Origin: Adiantum capillus-veneris
Lineage: Eukaryota; Streptophyta; Polypodiopsida; Polypodiales; Pteridaceae
Direction of reading: 5' to 3'
NCBI GenBank assembly: GCA_014529385.2
Contig: CM043970.1
Location: 64,674,996-64,738,995 of the forward strand
Length of the DNA: 64,000 bases
A program made the position numbers and the translations under genes. Below the pieces are notes generated by a model, which saw only the letters and a program-made list of their open reading frames with translations, had not been told where the DNA came from and ran no database searches. Of this stretch, positions 1 through 11,884 are shown in pieces. Within the stretch, counting starts at the first letter, position 1; every line of letters begins with the position of its first letter.

Positions 1-318
1 CATCAACCATATTGTACTTGATTCACTTTTTAAAAAAAGTGCAAGGGTAGATAATAGACCCAAAATAGTCACCCACAAGACGCATTGTTTGCAAAATTGA
101 CAATTGTACACATCATAGGCAAAATGAATTGATTGGCAAATGTAATAATGACAATTGTACAACATCATAGGCATAAAGAATTGATTGGCAAAAGGAACTG
201 CGGTGACAAATGTAATAATATACATGGTTCAAAAAGACGTATAAAATCCGTCTCATGATACATAAGCTATGAGAAACCCTAAACTAATGCTATCTAGCTA
301 CGGCTAAACTAACGTCAT

Positions 319-1581
319 CTAGTCAGACGTCTCATCGCGTCCAAGCGGCGTATCTGTCGGATTCTGCAAAAAAAGACAATAAGACAGCTTTCAGTAAGTA
401 TAAACATATAACGACATTTTATACAACAATACAAAAAATAAAAAAGAGTAAACCCTAATACTAACCATGCCGCCGCGAGAACTGAGAATGTCCATCAGGG
501 CGTTTAAGCCCTTCCTGCCTGCTTACTCACGCTCGTACGGTGTGGGATCACGTCCTGTCATCGACCACTGTCAAAACATACAAAGATTTCATTATGTTAG
601 AACTAAAAAACTCATAAACCCTAAACTATCGAACATAAAGAGCAATGTGAAAACACTTACAAAATCGGCCTCTACTCGCGCTCTGGCTACATCCTTTTGT
701 TGCTTCCACTTGTTGGGATTCTCGCGCGCTGCTTTCTTCGCATTCTTCCAATCTTCTTTGGCCAGCCAATCTGGCCTGTTCCACCCATTCTTGATTGCTT
801 TTTGCACTTCGGAACGCTTGTGTTTGCAGTATTCGCGCATTCGAATCTTCATCAAGTCTTCATTGAAGCACTGATCCCGTGTTGGAACGGGAAACTCATC
901 ATGAAGTATGCTGATGACTCTGTTTTTTAAATCACTTGGTACTTCACTCCATTTGTTTAGTATGTAGTGTCTAAACAGCTGAGAGCAAAGACCACGCATG
1001 CGCGAGATCACCTTCTTGCCGTCATCATCCATGATGATGCCGCCGCTGATGTCGACGGAGTAAGGCAAGCCCTCTGGCCGGTGACGCGTGAACCTGGGTG
1101 TCCCGGCAGGGGTCTCTAGCGGCGTGTCGATGGGGGTACGGACGTCAGATGTCTCCACCGACGTCTGGGCCCCAAAGCGAGGAGTGTCGAGTGGGGTGGT
1201 TCCTGGCGGAGTAGGTAGAGGTGTGTAGCTTCTAGGAACAGTCAGTCGTGCAAAACCTGGCGTAGATGGCGATGCTGTGGCTGGTGTGGGGGCGGGCAAA
1301 GAAAGGGAGGGTAAAGAGCCTCATCGAACACGAGGCGGTGTGGAGGCATCGGTGGCGGAATCCCCACAACAACCGCCACTGCCACCACTAGAGCGCCGGT
1401 GTCTAGACGAGTGTGAAGCTCGTCTCGTCGACGCCGAAGCTTCGGAGCGCGCCGAATGCTCCGAAAGAGAGGGAGATGCGGATGGAGTAGGAACGCGCGA
1501 TGATGCGCCAGAGCGATGGCGCTCCACGTACCACTGTCTCTGCTGCGGTGACAAATAAGAAAGAAACTCCTCATCATCCAT
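319..1581 (-). pseudogene. CACTA-associated Transposase_24 (Ptta/En/Spm) gene
   Basis: This is the accessory gene of a CACTA (En/Spm) DNA transposon; such proteins are thought to help transposition by binding subterminal repeats. The frame opens at Met 1581 (MDDEEFLSYL), directly after an acceptor-like TGCAG. It runs through a Ser/Arg-rich and then a Pro/Thr-rich stretch to the Transposase_24 core around 1060-657 (WSEVPSDLKN, then RPDWLAKEDWKNAKKAAREN). One in-frame TGA at 1321-1323 breaks the frame. The first long exon ends near 657 at a GTAAGT donor. Acceptor-like sites at 572 and 364-366 suggest short 3' exons ending at a stop near 319, but their phase is uncertain. The TNP2-type exons lie just to the right on the same strand, the usual CACTA pairing. 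Confidence 0.68.
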
Positions 1582-1853
1582 ACCTGCATTAAACACACGA
1601 ATATTTAAACTTAATATTGAATGAATAGAGTAGACAATGACGCAAAGACCATTAAATACAATGACGTAATGACGCATATAAATACAATGACGCAATGAAT
1701 TGAGTGATAGAAGAGGCAAGTCGAAAACTCAGAATTTTCAATCAAAAGATGTGAGCGCGAGTAGAAAAGAGCGTTATACACCATGGAAGGTACTTAGAGA
1801 GCCAGAGCTTTTACAACACGGAGAAAAATTGTTCAAATACAATATTTGTGGCT

Positions 1854-3349
1854 TTAAGAGATCTCTCTCTCATCCTCGCATAACTCAGCATAACTTCCTA
1901 TATCTATATAGAGCTCTCCGTTTAAACACATATCCTCTATTTCATTTTGTAGCTCCTCTGCATGCACCCCATATAGAGTAGTAGCATCTTGATGCTCGTC
2001 TGGCACCACCGCAGCGGCTTCTGATTGAGCATCTTCTCTGATCTCCTCCATTGATGTCGTTGTGATTGGCACATGGTAGCCTTCATACGTCCTTGCACTA
2101 TGAGGGGCTACCTCTATGACGTACCACCAGTTTGATGTAGACTTTGTAGGATGAAATATTACCTGCCAGAGCCACATAACTTACATAAGAGCTTTCAAGC
2201 ACATAACTTGTAAAAAGGGGATGTTAACTATTTACATACTTACTTGTTCACAATGCTCGAGTAGTACGAAAGTGTCTCTTAGGTCAGTCCATTTCTTAGT
2301 AGAATCCACCTCAAGAAAACCAGACTCTCCTCTACGCACAGTAGCGTTGCGACCCTCCATGATTATCTTGAACCATTGCACGTCGAACAAGCCGACAAAA
2401 AATCCTCTGTAATCGATCCTCAAAATCTCTTGCAGCGTGCCGAAGTAAGTGAGTTCCGCCACCACAAGATCTGCATCAGAGGAACGTCGTCGACTAGACT
2501 GTTCAAATTTTGCCATGATTCCACAATCTTGAGTAAAACGCTTTTTGTCGATTCGTTCCACCCTAAAATGTCGACCTTTACACCATGCTGCTGTGTATGA
2601 CTTATACTACAACGAACAAAGATTATGAGTGGCCGTTCAAACGTTTATAAATAAAGTCACTTGCTAGTCGTACATTGCAAACTTACCTTGGTCGCGCAAC
2701 CCCGAGAGTACTCCCACTCTTCTTCAGTCACTTCATCACTGCATTGTTGTGCGCTTTTCAATTGGTTGTGCAACCATCTTAGGCTCATGAAGGTTGGTAG
2801 GCTCTCCAGAACCGCTGGATAGTGCATCGGTGGTCGTCTTCCCCGTCTCCACTCGATTCGTGCCCTTTGTCGCTCTTGCTTTGCATCCTCATATTGTGAA
2901 ATCCACTTTTGCATCACTGGATTGTGAAGCATGCAAAATCGGTTGATTTTAGCCTCTAGATCTTCCGTCATCTTCTTCTCAACACCGAGATTGCACATGA
3001 CAATCCCAGATATGCGCTCATCATCTATGGTTTGCCATAGTGTGTCCCGGGATTTATCAAATCCGTCTAGCCACTCTCCAATGTACACTAGGGACTCTGA
3101 TACCAACCAACCTTCTGCCATGCTACCCTCCGGACGTGCCTTTTGACGCACATATCCCTTAAGCGTTTTCATGAAACGCTCTAAGAAGAACATCCATCTG
3201 GAATGAACTGTGCCAGCTATTTCCACCTCATCAACTATGTGAACAAGGTTGTACATCTTCTTTGGGGGAAAAGTACATCCTTTGACCACTCTTACACCTC
3301 TTTGCACACATGACATGCATCTATTTGTCAAAATTTTAATCACCTCCAT
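1854..3349 (-). CDS. CACTA TNP2-type transposase, C-terminal exons (DUF4218 + DUF4216)
   Basis: This is the C-terminal part of the CACTA transposase, which cuts and moves the element. The exon right of 2687 encodes DUF4218, with IAGTVHSRWMFFLERFMKTL and KARPEGSMAEGWLVSE typical of the family. It ends at a GTAAGT donor (2681-2686). The second exon, about 2244-2606, follows an acceptor TTGTAG and encodes DUF4216 (YFGTLQEILRIDY, then FDVQWFKIIMEGR), ending at another GTAAGT. The third exon, about 1854-2162, follows CTGGCAG and restores the frame as VIFHPTKSTSNWWYVIEV. Both junctions join in frame without stops, so this part is well preserved. The frame stays open a little beyond 3349, but the Transposase_21 catalytic core expected upstream is not found and microsatellites follow, so the gene is 5'-truncated. 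Confidence 0.78.
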
Positions 3350-3428
3350 AATATCATGGCAAATAAAGAGGCTCTCCTTGACCCCATGTTCTTCCTAATG
3401 GATGAATTACAAACTATAGATCCATTGT

Positions 3429-3462
3429 TTGGGGGGCGGGGGGGGGGGGGGGGGGGGGGGGG

Positions 3463-3510
<48 letters not shown>
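3429..3510. repeat. (G)n/(GA)n microsatellite
   Basis: A poly-G run of about 45 bases is followed by about 22 GA dinucleotides. It marks the end of recognisable CACTA sequence. Confidence 0.95.
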
Positions 3511-3513
<3 letters not shown>

Positions 3514-3638
3514 ATGTTGCAATGTGTAGGTTCAAGTCGCTTCACCGTTATATTAGACTGGTAAATTTTATATGGGTTTGTAGGGTTGTCGCATTGAAGA
3601 GGGTGGACCATGGATCTCTATTTGTCCATGATAGTGCT

Positions 3639-3639
<1 letters not shown>

Positions 3640-3682
<43 letters not shown>
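3640..3682. repeat. (TG)n(AG)n microsatellite
   Basis: About 12 TG units run directly into about 10 AG units. Open frames across it are artefacts of the repeat. The 300 bases to its right hold no recognised gene, only an 11-bp-arm hairpin at 3833-3861 (GTTGGAGGGTG, loop CTTCAAC). Confidence 0.93.
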
Positions 3683-3993
3683 GGTGAAATTTTGAATGCG
3701 TTCAAGGAGTTAGATGACCTTCCCATACACGTTCAAAAATTTCCTTTATTTGGTCCTCTACCTCAAACTTGGGGGCACATACGTGTGCTAGTGGCACTAT
3801 CAGTTGATGATACTATTTGTATTTGTCTCCAAGTTGGAGGGTGCTTCAACCACCCTCCAACCTCAAGATGCTCCACTTGATCGAGGTGAGCAAGTAAAGA
3901 GCCTCCATAGTGATGTGCTAGGCGTAAGCCATTTGTCAATAGCTATGGATACTGTTATCCTATGTATGTGGCCATAGTGCTACTTTTGAAGGG

Positions 3994-4221
3994 TGTTGGA
4001 AATTGGGTTACAAGGAACACACACAACTTGGAGAAGATCAAGAAGCTCAAGGCACACAATAGAGAGTATATTTCTGAGTGCACAAATAAAAGATATGTTA
4101 GCCCTAGAATGATGCGCATATGTATAATGCACGAGGAGGAAAACCTCTTAGTGAGGGAAAAATACCCCTGGTAGTCTTAAGTGTGCTCACACACATCACT
4201 ACCTTATATGTATGGTAAAAA
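3994..4221 (-). mobile_element. Putative 3' LTR of copia remnant 1
   Basis: On the minus strand a purine tract (AAGGGGAGATT, about 4222-4232) follows the end of the copia RNase H. The segment after it contains an ACATATAAGG TATA-like motif and ends ..CCAATTTCCAACA at 3994, a common copia LTR end. No second copy is in the window and the 5' terminus does not start with TG, so the boundaries are provisional. Confidence 0.4.
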
Positions 4222-4257
4222 ATCTCCCCTTGGAGTGATGCGGTGAATGAGAGATGG

Positions 4258-6346
4258 CACTTACTGTACAGGGAAGTGCCATGCCCTAAGGACATGATCA
4301 ATCCAAAAGAGGAGTAGGCCCAAAGCTTTGTGGGAAGCAAGTTCAAACTTCTCACGAGGCAATGATTTTGTGAAAATATTTGCAAGGTTGTCATGTGTCA
4401 GCACATAAGCCAAGCTGGTCTCTCTTGCTGAGAGTCTCTCTCTGACATAGTGATAATGCACCTCAATATGCTTTGTGTAATGAAAAATTTGGTTCCTCAC
4501 AACTACTAATGCACTATGATTGTCAATGTAGATGATGTTGGCAGTGTCCTATCCAACACCCAAATTAGCCATAAGGCGTATGAGCCATACACATTCAATT
4601 GTAGCTGTGAAGATTTCCCTATACTCAGTCTCACAACTGGAAGTTTCCATAGTAGTTTACTTTTGTTTCAACCATGATATGCATGAACTGCCAAGCATGA
4701 AACAAAAACCACTTGTGGACACTTGTATATCATAAGAACTAGCCCAATCTGAGTCCAAAAAGGCATGTAAATTTGGCGGCAATAATCCCTCCTTGGGATA
4801 AAGCAAGCCAAGATGTAAAGTGACACACAAGTAGAAAAAAATACTTGATAGTGTGCCAATTCTTAGACCCTGGGCTATGCATAAATGTGCTTACCTGTGA
4901 GACCACAAATTGAATATTGGGACTCATATTGCATACATAGATAAGGCAACCAAGAGTATTTTGATAAAGAGTGACATTGATAGGATCAGCATCATGAAGA
5001 CTCAATTCAAACCTATTTCCATGGGAGTAGCAATAGGTTTGTAGTCCTCAAGTATAAACTTACATAAGAATGTCTCTATGTAGCTTCCTCAAAGATATCA
5101 CCATGAAAGAAAGCAGTAACAATATATGATTGATGTACATCCCATCCAAAATGAGCTGCCAATGCACATAGAAAATAAACAGTAGTCATACACAAGTGGG
5201 AATAAAAGTCTCTTCATAATTTAGGCCTTTCTATTGTGCATAAGCTTTTGTAACAAGGCCAACCTTATAGCGATCAATCTCACCATCTAGATTACGATTC
5301 AACTTGTAAACCCACTTCATCAACCTATGGCCTTTTTGCTACTATGAGGAAAATCCATGTGTAATTTTTTATAAGTGCATCACATTCTAATTGCATGGCA
5401 GCCATCCATATTTCTAAATTTTGTGCTTCATCAAAAGATAGACGTTCTTCTACATCATATAAACTAGAAACAACCAAAACATAATAATCTAATGCATAAG
5501 ATGCATGACAAGAACCTAACGAGTACGACTAGACGCCAACCATTTTGCCATACCTCTAGCATGCTCATTCTCAACCCTTTCCACATCATGTATATCTGTA
5601 TCAGTAATAGGATGATGATCCGTAGCATTTTTTAAAACCACCATAGGCTATACATTTGCCTCATTGAAATTTACATTCAAGTTTTCACCATTAAAAAGAG
5701 GCAAAAAACTATCATAAATGTCTTGTGAGATTACATTACTCTCTCTAAGACATGACAACAAAGGCTACACAAACACAACATCTCATGAAATCAAGATCCA
5801 TTTCATTTGAGGATGGTATAATCAATACCCTTTCCTTTTAGTATTGTAACCAAAAAAATTCATTTAATTGCCTTATCATCAAAATTTTTGTGTTGTGTTC
5901 GTGGCACCAAAGCATAAGCTAAACAAACAAAAAAGTGCATGTGATCAATAGATGGCTTCCTATCATGCTATACGCCATAAGGATTCATAGATTGCAAAGC
6001 CTTTGTAGCACACATGTTAAGTACATAAGTAGTACACACAATGGCCTCAAGCCAAAATAAATGTGGAAAAGATTGACTCTTGACCATACTTTCATGCCAT
6101 CTCCATAAGAGATCTGTTTTTTCTTTTAGCAACACACTTTTGTTGAGGTGTATATAGCACTACACATTGGTGTTTTATCCCATGACTAGCCAGAAATGCA
6201 TTAAACTCATGATATATAAACTCCCCTTTTCAATCTGAATGAAGGGTGTCCATAGTACATTTAAAGACATTGTGAGCTATAGCTAGAAATTTCTTGAAGC
6301 ACACGAACACTCTAGACTTAGCTTTAAGTGGATACACCTATTCATG
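4258..6346 (-). pseudogene. Ty1/copia polyprotein remnant 1 (integrase, RT, RNase H pieces)
   Basis: This is a decayed copia polyprotein reading right to left. The integrase core piece at about 6090-6340 reads YPLKAKSRVFVCFKKFLAIA followed by MDTLHSD and FNAFLASHGIKHQ, ending in stops. The start of RT is near 5310 (KWVYKLNRNLDGEIDRYK), followed by a largely deleted RT body. The RT/RNase H junction is at 4740-5005 (GCLIYVCNMSPNIQFVVSQV). The RNase H C-terminus is at 4261-4500 (TKHIEVHYHYVRERLS, then LANIFTKSLPREKFE). No YVDD box is visible and several frames are needed, so it is dead. Its integrase is cut at 6346 exactly where the LTR of copia remnant 2 begins, so the other half was displaced or lost. 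Confidence 0.8.
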
Positions 6347-7050
6347 TGTTCGGAAATAGGACGTAGCTAAGTAGATAATTGAGTAGTTTACTTAATGGAG
6401 AGAGATAATTTTCACACATAAGAGATTATAGAGTAGAGAGAGAGAGAGAGAGAGAGCACACACAATATACATGGTTCACCCAATGTATCCACTCAATGGC
6501 TTTAGTACTTCAAAACAAGAAGTAGATTACAAAGGGATTATACCATTTTGGAGCTCCCGCCTTGCTTCACTCTCACCACCTCAAATCAACTAATTCACAA
6601 TGCTTTACTATCCGTGTTTATGTGTAGAGGAAGCCTCCTTTTATAGGCCAAAAGGGCTGCCCTCTCTCATGAGCGGTAGTCGTGTGTAGCCGCCCTTGTG
6701 TTGAAAAGTCCAAATTGGGCCCTCCAATTCGCCCATGTGTGGCCGCCCTTGAGAAGACAAGTCTGCCTTTGAGGTCGGCCACCGGCCATTGACTTTTGAC
6801 CACTGGCCACCGCCCATTGACTACCAGACATCGGCCAAACAGCAAGTTGTTTTTCGATCACTTTTCGACCGCCGTCCAGCCATAATATTTCGGCGAAAAG
6901 GAATATTTTAGTGACTAGCCATGAAATTTTTGTTTTTCAATGAGTGATTTTTCTTCATGCACAATGGCTTCTCTTCATAATGGGGGCCTTACAAATGTGC
7001 ATTATTAATACAAAAAATCACAAGGGATAAATCAGGCTCCATACTTAACA
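6347..7050 (-). mobile_element. 3' LTR of copia element 2
   Basis: The LTR begins on the minus strand with TGTTAAGTATGGAG at 7050, directly after the polypurine tract AAGTGGGAGAT (7051-7061). It ends in CCGAACA at 6347. A TATA box, TATAAAAG, lies at 6638-6645 (minus). A (GA)n run at 6432-6457 lies in the presumed R/U5 part. The matching 5' LTR is not in the window. Confidence 0.72.
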
Positions 7051-7525
7051 ATCTCCCACTTGGAGACTGATCTCCAAACCAAACATGTGACTACTTTCCA
7101 TCCTAGTTTCATATCCTTGAATGCCGATTGAAGATGAGCAGCAAAAGCTCAACTTCTCCTTGTTGACCACCTTTGTGAACATGTCTGGAGGATTTTCACT
7201 TGTATGCACCTTTCCTAGCTTTAGTTGTCCCTCTTCCAAAAGTGTGCGTATGAAGTGATATCTCACCTCAATGTGCTTTACCCTTGAATGAAAGGCCGCG
7301 TTCTTCTCACAGGATGGATAGCACTTTGTCTATCACTGTACAAGACACAATTGTCTTGTTTGAATCCAAGCTCTTCTAAGAATCTGTGAGGCCACATAAT
7401 TTCTTTCCTTGCCTGTGTCATTGCTACATACTCCGCTTCCGTGGTAGAAAGTGCGACCACTTTCTGCAGCTTTGAAGCCCAGCTAATTGTTGTACCTCCA
7501 ACCGTGAAGACATAGCCAGTAGGGC
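7051..7525 (-). pseudogene. Copia element 2 RNase H domain
   Basis: This is the RNase H end of the copia polyprotein, which would degrade the RNA strand during reverse transcription. The family block [19 protein letters not shown] is at 7405-7460, followed by [11 protein letters not shown] shifted frame, 7045-7266, carries VRYHFIRTLLEEGQLKL and PPDMFTKVVNKEKL. The break between them is a frameshift near 7275. The purine tract and LTR follow immediately, as expected at the 3' end of pol. Confidence 0.82.
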
Positions 7526-8518
7526 TCCTTCAAGTATATTTGTCACTTGCTATATCTACATCCGCATATCCTTGAAGAAAAATATCAGTTCCTCCAAAAT
7601 ACGAAGCATTTGTTGTTGTCCCTTTCATATACCTAAGTATCCACTTCATAGCTTGTCAGCGCTCTTTACCTAGGTTGTCCATGAATCTACTTACAACTCC
7701 CATTGTATGTGCAATGTCTGGCCTTGTCCAGACCATAGTATACATAAGAGAACCTATTACTGTAACATATGGAACTTTAGACATATAGTCTATCTCCTCT
7801 TGTGTCTTTGGACACATTTCTTTAGTTAGTTTAAAGTGACTAGTCAAAGGTGTAGAAATCGATTTTTCATCTTGCATTGCAAACCGTTCTAGTACCTTCT
7901 TGATGTAATCCTCTTGAGGTAGCTTCATTATTTTCTTCGTCATGTCCCTTGAATCTTCATACAAAGTATCCTCTTTGCAGCACCTAAATCTTTCATTGAA
8001 AAAGATTTAGACAACTCATCTTTTAGGTCTTTGATGTCCTGCATGTTAGCACTTGCAATCAGCATGTCATCAACATACAACATTAGCATGATAAACTTTC
8101 CATTTCCCAAATTCTTTGTGTAGATGCAATGATCTAAATTGCACCTTCTAAATCCATGATCCAGCATCCATATAAAAAAATTCAAGTACCATTGTCTTGA
8201 TGCTTGCTTTAAACCATACAAGATCTTCTTTAATCTGCAAACCATTTTCTCCTTACCTTTTACTTCATACCCCTTTGGTTGAAGCATGTAAATTTCCCCC
8301 TCCAAGTCACCATGAGGGAATGCCGTATTCACATCCATTTTCTCAAGATTCAAATCATGAGCAGCCACAAGGCTTAAGACAAACCGAATTGAGTTCATTT
8401 TTACAACAGGAGAAAATATTTCATTAAAGTCAATACCTTTCTTTTGAGAAAACTCTTTTACCACAAGCCTAGACTTGTACCTTTTCTTCCCACCTTCTTC
8501 TTCATTCAGCTTGTACAC
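7526..8518 (-). pseudogene. Copia element 2 reverse transcriptase
   Basis: This is a copia RT in two frames. The 7940-8518 piece has VVKMNSIRFVLSLVAAHDL, DVNTAFPHGDLEGEIYM, LYGLKQASRQWY and the active-site LYVDDMLIA. The 7656-7964 piece continues with the connection region (PYVTVIGSLMYTMVWTRPDI). The catalytic YVDD is intact, so the loss of function comes from the frameshift near 7950 and from damage elsewhere. Flanking domains keep the copia order integrase-RT-RNase H. Confidence 0.85.
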
Positions 8519-8743
8519 ACATTTGCTCTAAAGTTCCCACTTATCTTTAGGCAACTCAACCAACTCCCATGTTTGGTTGTGATGTAATGCGTCCATCTCC
8601 ATTTGCATGCTCTTTATCCATTCTTCTTTGGATTTGTGTTGCATAGCTTCCTCGTATGATTCCGGCTCTCAAAAACCTGAGATCAAGAGATGATTGAAGG
8701 AAGGAATAAACCTTTCTAGAGGTCTAATTGCTCTTGTAGATCT

Positions 8744-9447
8744 TCAGGGAATAGGTTGAGGCTCCTCATTTGGTTGACGTTGTTGTACGTTGTCACCGTT
8801 TGCACTCCTTGAGTCTTCACCGTCCTCAAGCTCCATGTACTCATCACTCGTTTCTTTTGTTTTTTTCCTTTCCAAGTAATCTTTATACATATTTTGTTTG
8901 TTAAAAATTACATTCCTACTCCTAAAGATTTTACCATCTTCAAGATTCCATAGGTGATACCCAAAGTCACCTTCTCCATAGCCGATGAAGAAATGCTTTT
9001 TGGACTTTGCATCTAGCTTTGATCTTAGGCTTCTATCTATGTGCATGAAAGCCTCGCACACAAGCACTTTGAGAAATGAATAGTTCACCGGTTTACCTAT
9101 CCACGCCTCCTCTGGAAATCCCCCATCCAATGCCATTGAGGGTGATCGGTTGATTAAGCACACATACGTACTTACTACTTCCCCCCAAAAGCTCAAGTGA
9201 TAGGTTTGCATGTAGCTGCATGCTTCGTGCTCACTCCATGATTGTCATGTTCATCCTTTCCAAAATCACCATCTATTTCATTCTGCACAAAGATTTTCCA
9301 CCTTTGAAATATGGAAAACTCGTCGGATTTATTGTTCATTACATAAACCCATGTTTTCCTAGTCGCATCATCTATGAATGTTACATAGTACAATGAGCCA
9401 CTAAGTGATGGTGTACTTGCAGGACCCCAAACATTAGAATGAACCAA
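8744..9447 (-). pseudogene. Copia element 2 integrase, internally deleted
   Basis: This is a copia integrase in two overlapping frames. The upstream piece (9193-9447) starts VHSNVWGPASTPSLSGS and has YVTFIDDATRKTWVYVM. The downstream piece (8744-9211) starts FWGEVVSTYVCLINRSP and has the GYGEGDFGYHLWNLEDGKI block. The first catalytic Asp of the usual HSDVCGP motif is Asn here. The segment that should carry the second Asp and the Glu (LRSDNGGE.. and NGVAER..) is missing at the junction near 9200. The integrase cannot be catalytic. Confidence 0.82.
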
Positions 9448-9547
9448 CTCAATTTTTTTCTTTTTCTTTCATTTCTTGATTTTTAAAATTTTACCCTCTT
9501 TTGTTTTCCATAAACGTAATCTTCACGGAACTCTACGTCCACTTCTT

Positions 9548-10040
9548 TCAAACCTGGTAGAAGCTTCTTTGTTTGAAGGAACTGCATACACATATGCCCA
9601 AGCCAGTAGTGCCACACCGCACTGTTGACTTATGTAGTTGTTGCACAAGGTGAAGATTGCGAGCTAACAGTACAAAAGTAAAGTGTATCAACCTTTTCTC
9701 CTTTGGAAACCACCAAAGATCCCTTTGAGATCTTCCACCGTTTGTTTCCAAATGCAATGTTGTGACCTTCATCGTCCAATTGTCCTGTAGAGATCAAATT
9801 CTTGCGAAGAGAAAGATGCAAATCTATAGCAATTGACATACATGCATCATGGGAAAAAGGATCATAAGCACACTCTACAAAAAATACCCACTCTGCATCT
9901 ATATCAACATCACAATCTCCTTTCACAAAAGATTCTACAATATTTGCACTTGTAGTGGAGCTAGCCTCTTTCTTATTGGCCTCTTTTGCCTTCAATTTAG
10001 GACACTACTGGATCAAGTAATCATTATCTTTGCTATAATG
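9548..10040 (-). pseudogene. Copia element 2 gag-pre-integrase segment
   Basis: The 9630-9995 frame contains the GAG-pre-integrase signature (LRKNLISTGQLDDEGHNIAF, then KGEKVDTLYF). Just upstream near 10010-10040 is the tail of a zinc-knuckle-like segment (CPKLKAKEANKKEAS) with a stop. No protease DSG motif or full gag is found to the right, so the element is truncated at about 10040 and lacks its 5' LTR. Confidence 0.7.
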
Positions 10041-11710
10041 ATCTTCTTCTTGATCTTTTCACCAAAATTCCCAAACAAGATGTTTCTAGAAAAAGCATTG
10101 GAAACAGGGATTTCATTGACGTGATCAGGATCATGTGATCACATAATAACGCAAGTAATAATCACACATAAAAAATATCCATGGCACCTGCAACCCTCTT
10201 CAGTAATAGTGATACCCACGTTTCTGTAGCAACAACCCCTTCTTCACCCCATTATGCTCAATGCCTGCTACGACATTTTTTCAACTTTGTTAGCACTCTA
10301 TATCTACTCGCCCGCTCTCCTTAAGCAAGCCCTTTGGTGGCTTCTTGCTCATCTACAGCCTAGACTCCCCAAATCTCCTCTCGATACTATAGTGCCACCC
10401 TCTTGCTAGCACTCCAACCCACACATCTTGTAGCTCCTCTCTTTCTGCAACAATGAGTGATTTTGTGCAACCCAAGCTAGCACAACCCCCTTCGCCAATG
10501 CTCCTTATTTTTTGGGCACTATCCTTGGCCACCCCAACCTACACCCTGAGCATCCCTCTTGGCAAGTGCAAGTGATGACTCTGCACAGCCCAAGAAGTCC
10601 CCCCTCTCATGCCCTAAAGATCCCCCCCCTTCCGATATGGTGACCCTCCTTCTTTTTGTAGCTCTTGGAGCTCCCCTCATGCTTTTGGCAAGCATGGTGT
10701 CATGCAACTTTTGCGTGCTACAATGTGCCGCCCTCATGCAATAAAACTCAAAAAAAAACAAAGCTCACCTTTTCTAGCGTTATTATAAGACAAAAACTTG
10801 TTTGGCCTTGCTTCTAAACTTCAAATCGCCAAAACCCTGCCACATTTTGTCAACTGGGCATTAATAAAGGATGAGCCCCAAAACAGGAAAAGTTATGTGA
10901 TGCCACATCTCCTCTGCCCACCACTGCTAGCTTCAAACTTTAATATTTTGATGATTGTGACTTTGTTTGACAAGCTGTCACTTTGAAATAGCTCTATATG
11001 ATTCACACTACCTTTGCAAACCTTGGTAAGCTTATAAAAATGTCTAATGGTATGTTTACCAAGGTGATTAAAATGTTGCAAGACTGGCCCGTTACCAAAA
11101 AAAATTCAAATGCTTATACCCTAAGCATTTGGACTCCGATTGCTGATCCAATTAGACCAACATGCTCCATAAATCAATCACTTCAAAACTATCATCCCAC
11201 ATTCGTTGTACTCATCAAGCTGCATTCATCCAATCCGGTGGGAATTTATAAAGCACCATTTTTCTTCAAATTGACCTAACTTGAGATGTATATTTCCCAT
11301 TGTGGACCAACCTATGGGGAGCACTTTGAAAATCACCTTTTGAACTCCCACTTTTTCACTTTAAGATCTCTAATTAGCCATATTTGAGAGGACCCCATTG
11401 TAGAGGAATTTCACCCAAAAAAAGCCAAAATGCATACACATGTGGATCTAAATGTGTGCCTTGGATCTTCATACCTACTTTATCTCCATGGCATGCACCT
11501 GTAGATACCCATGGCCTTGATCCTTGTTCTTCCTAGCACAAACTCACTTTAATTGAACCATCATTGCCTACCCCCCTTGTTGAAAATTAATGTTCAACCA
11601 CAAGAGCAAGTTATTGTACTTGAAACTGCAAAACTAGAGAACACTTTAGCAAATACAAAAAACTGCTACCATATGTACAAAGTTTTATTCTTACTACTTG
11701 TAGCCCTTTT
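10041..11710. other. Unassigned interval between copia 2 and a gypsy remnant
   Basis: No protein family was recognised here on either strand. The short frames (at most about 93 codons) have no recognisable motif. The segment may include lost 5' parts of copia 2 or the LTR of the outer gypsy remnant. A pyrimidine run CCCCCCTTGTTG near 11575 could be an eroded minus-strand polypurine tract, but no LTR partner was found. Confidence 0.5.
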
Positions 11711-11884
11711 CTAGGTAGGATGGCCAACCCCCATTGCTACCACTTGATGCACACTGGGAACCAAATCCCTGTCAAAGTACAACTTGAGATGCACATCGTT
11801 TACTTTGTGCTTGAGACGCTTACCATTTAAGCTTACCAATTGGTAAGTACCATTGGGAAAAGCTTGATGAACTTTGTACAATAC
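11711..11884 (-). pseudogene. Outer gypsy remnant, integrase C-terminal end
   Basis: This short minus-strand frame reads VHQAFPNGTYQLVSLNGKRL and DVHLKLYF, which is the C-terminal domain of a Ty3/gypsy integrase. It stops abruptly at the LTR beginning at 11885. The rest of the same kind of integrase reappears at 29573 on the same strand, so the two pieces are read as one gene split by the 17.7-kb element between them. Confidence 0.65.

Noticed and set aside
3833-3861. 11-bp-arm hairpin as a transcription terminator
   Set aside because: Intrinsic terminators are not expected in plant nuclear DNA; noted only as an inverted repeat.
10519-10761. 80-codon minus-strand frame and its 61-codon plus-strand shadow
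   Set aside because: No motif; the codon pattern reflects C-rich repeats.
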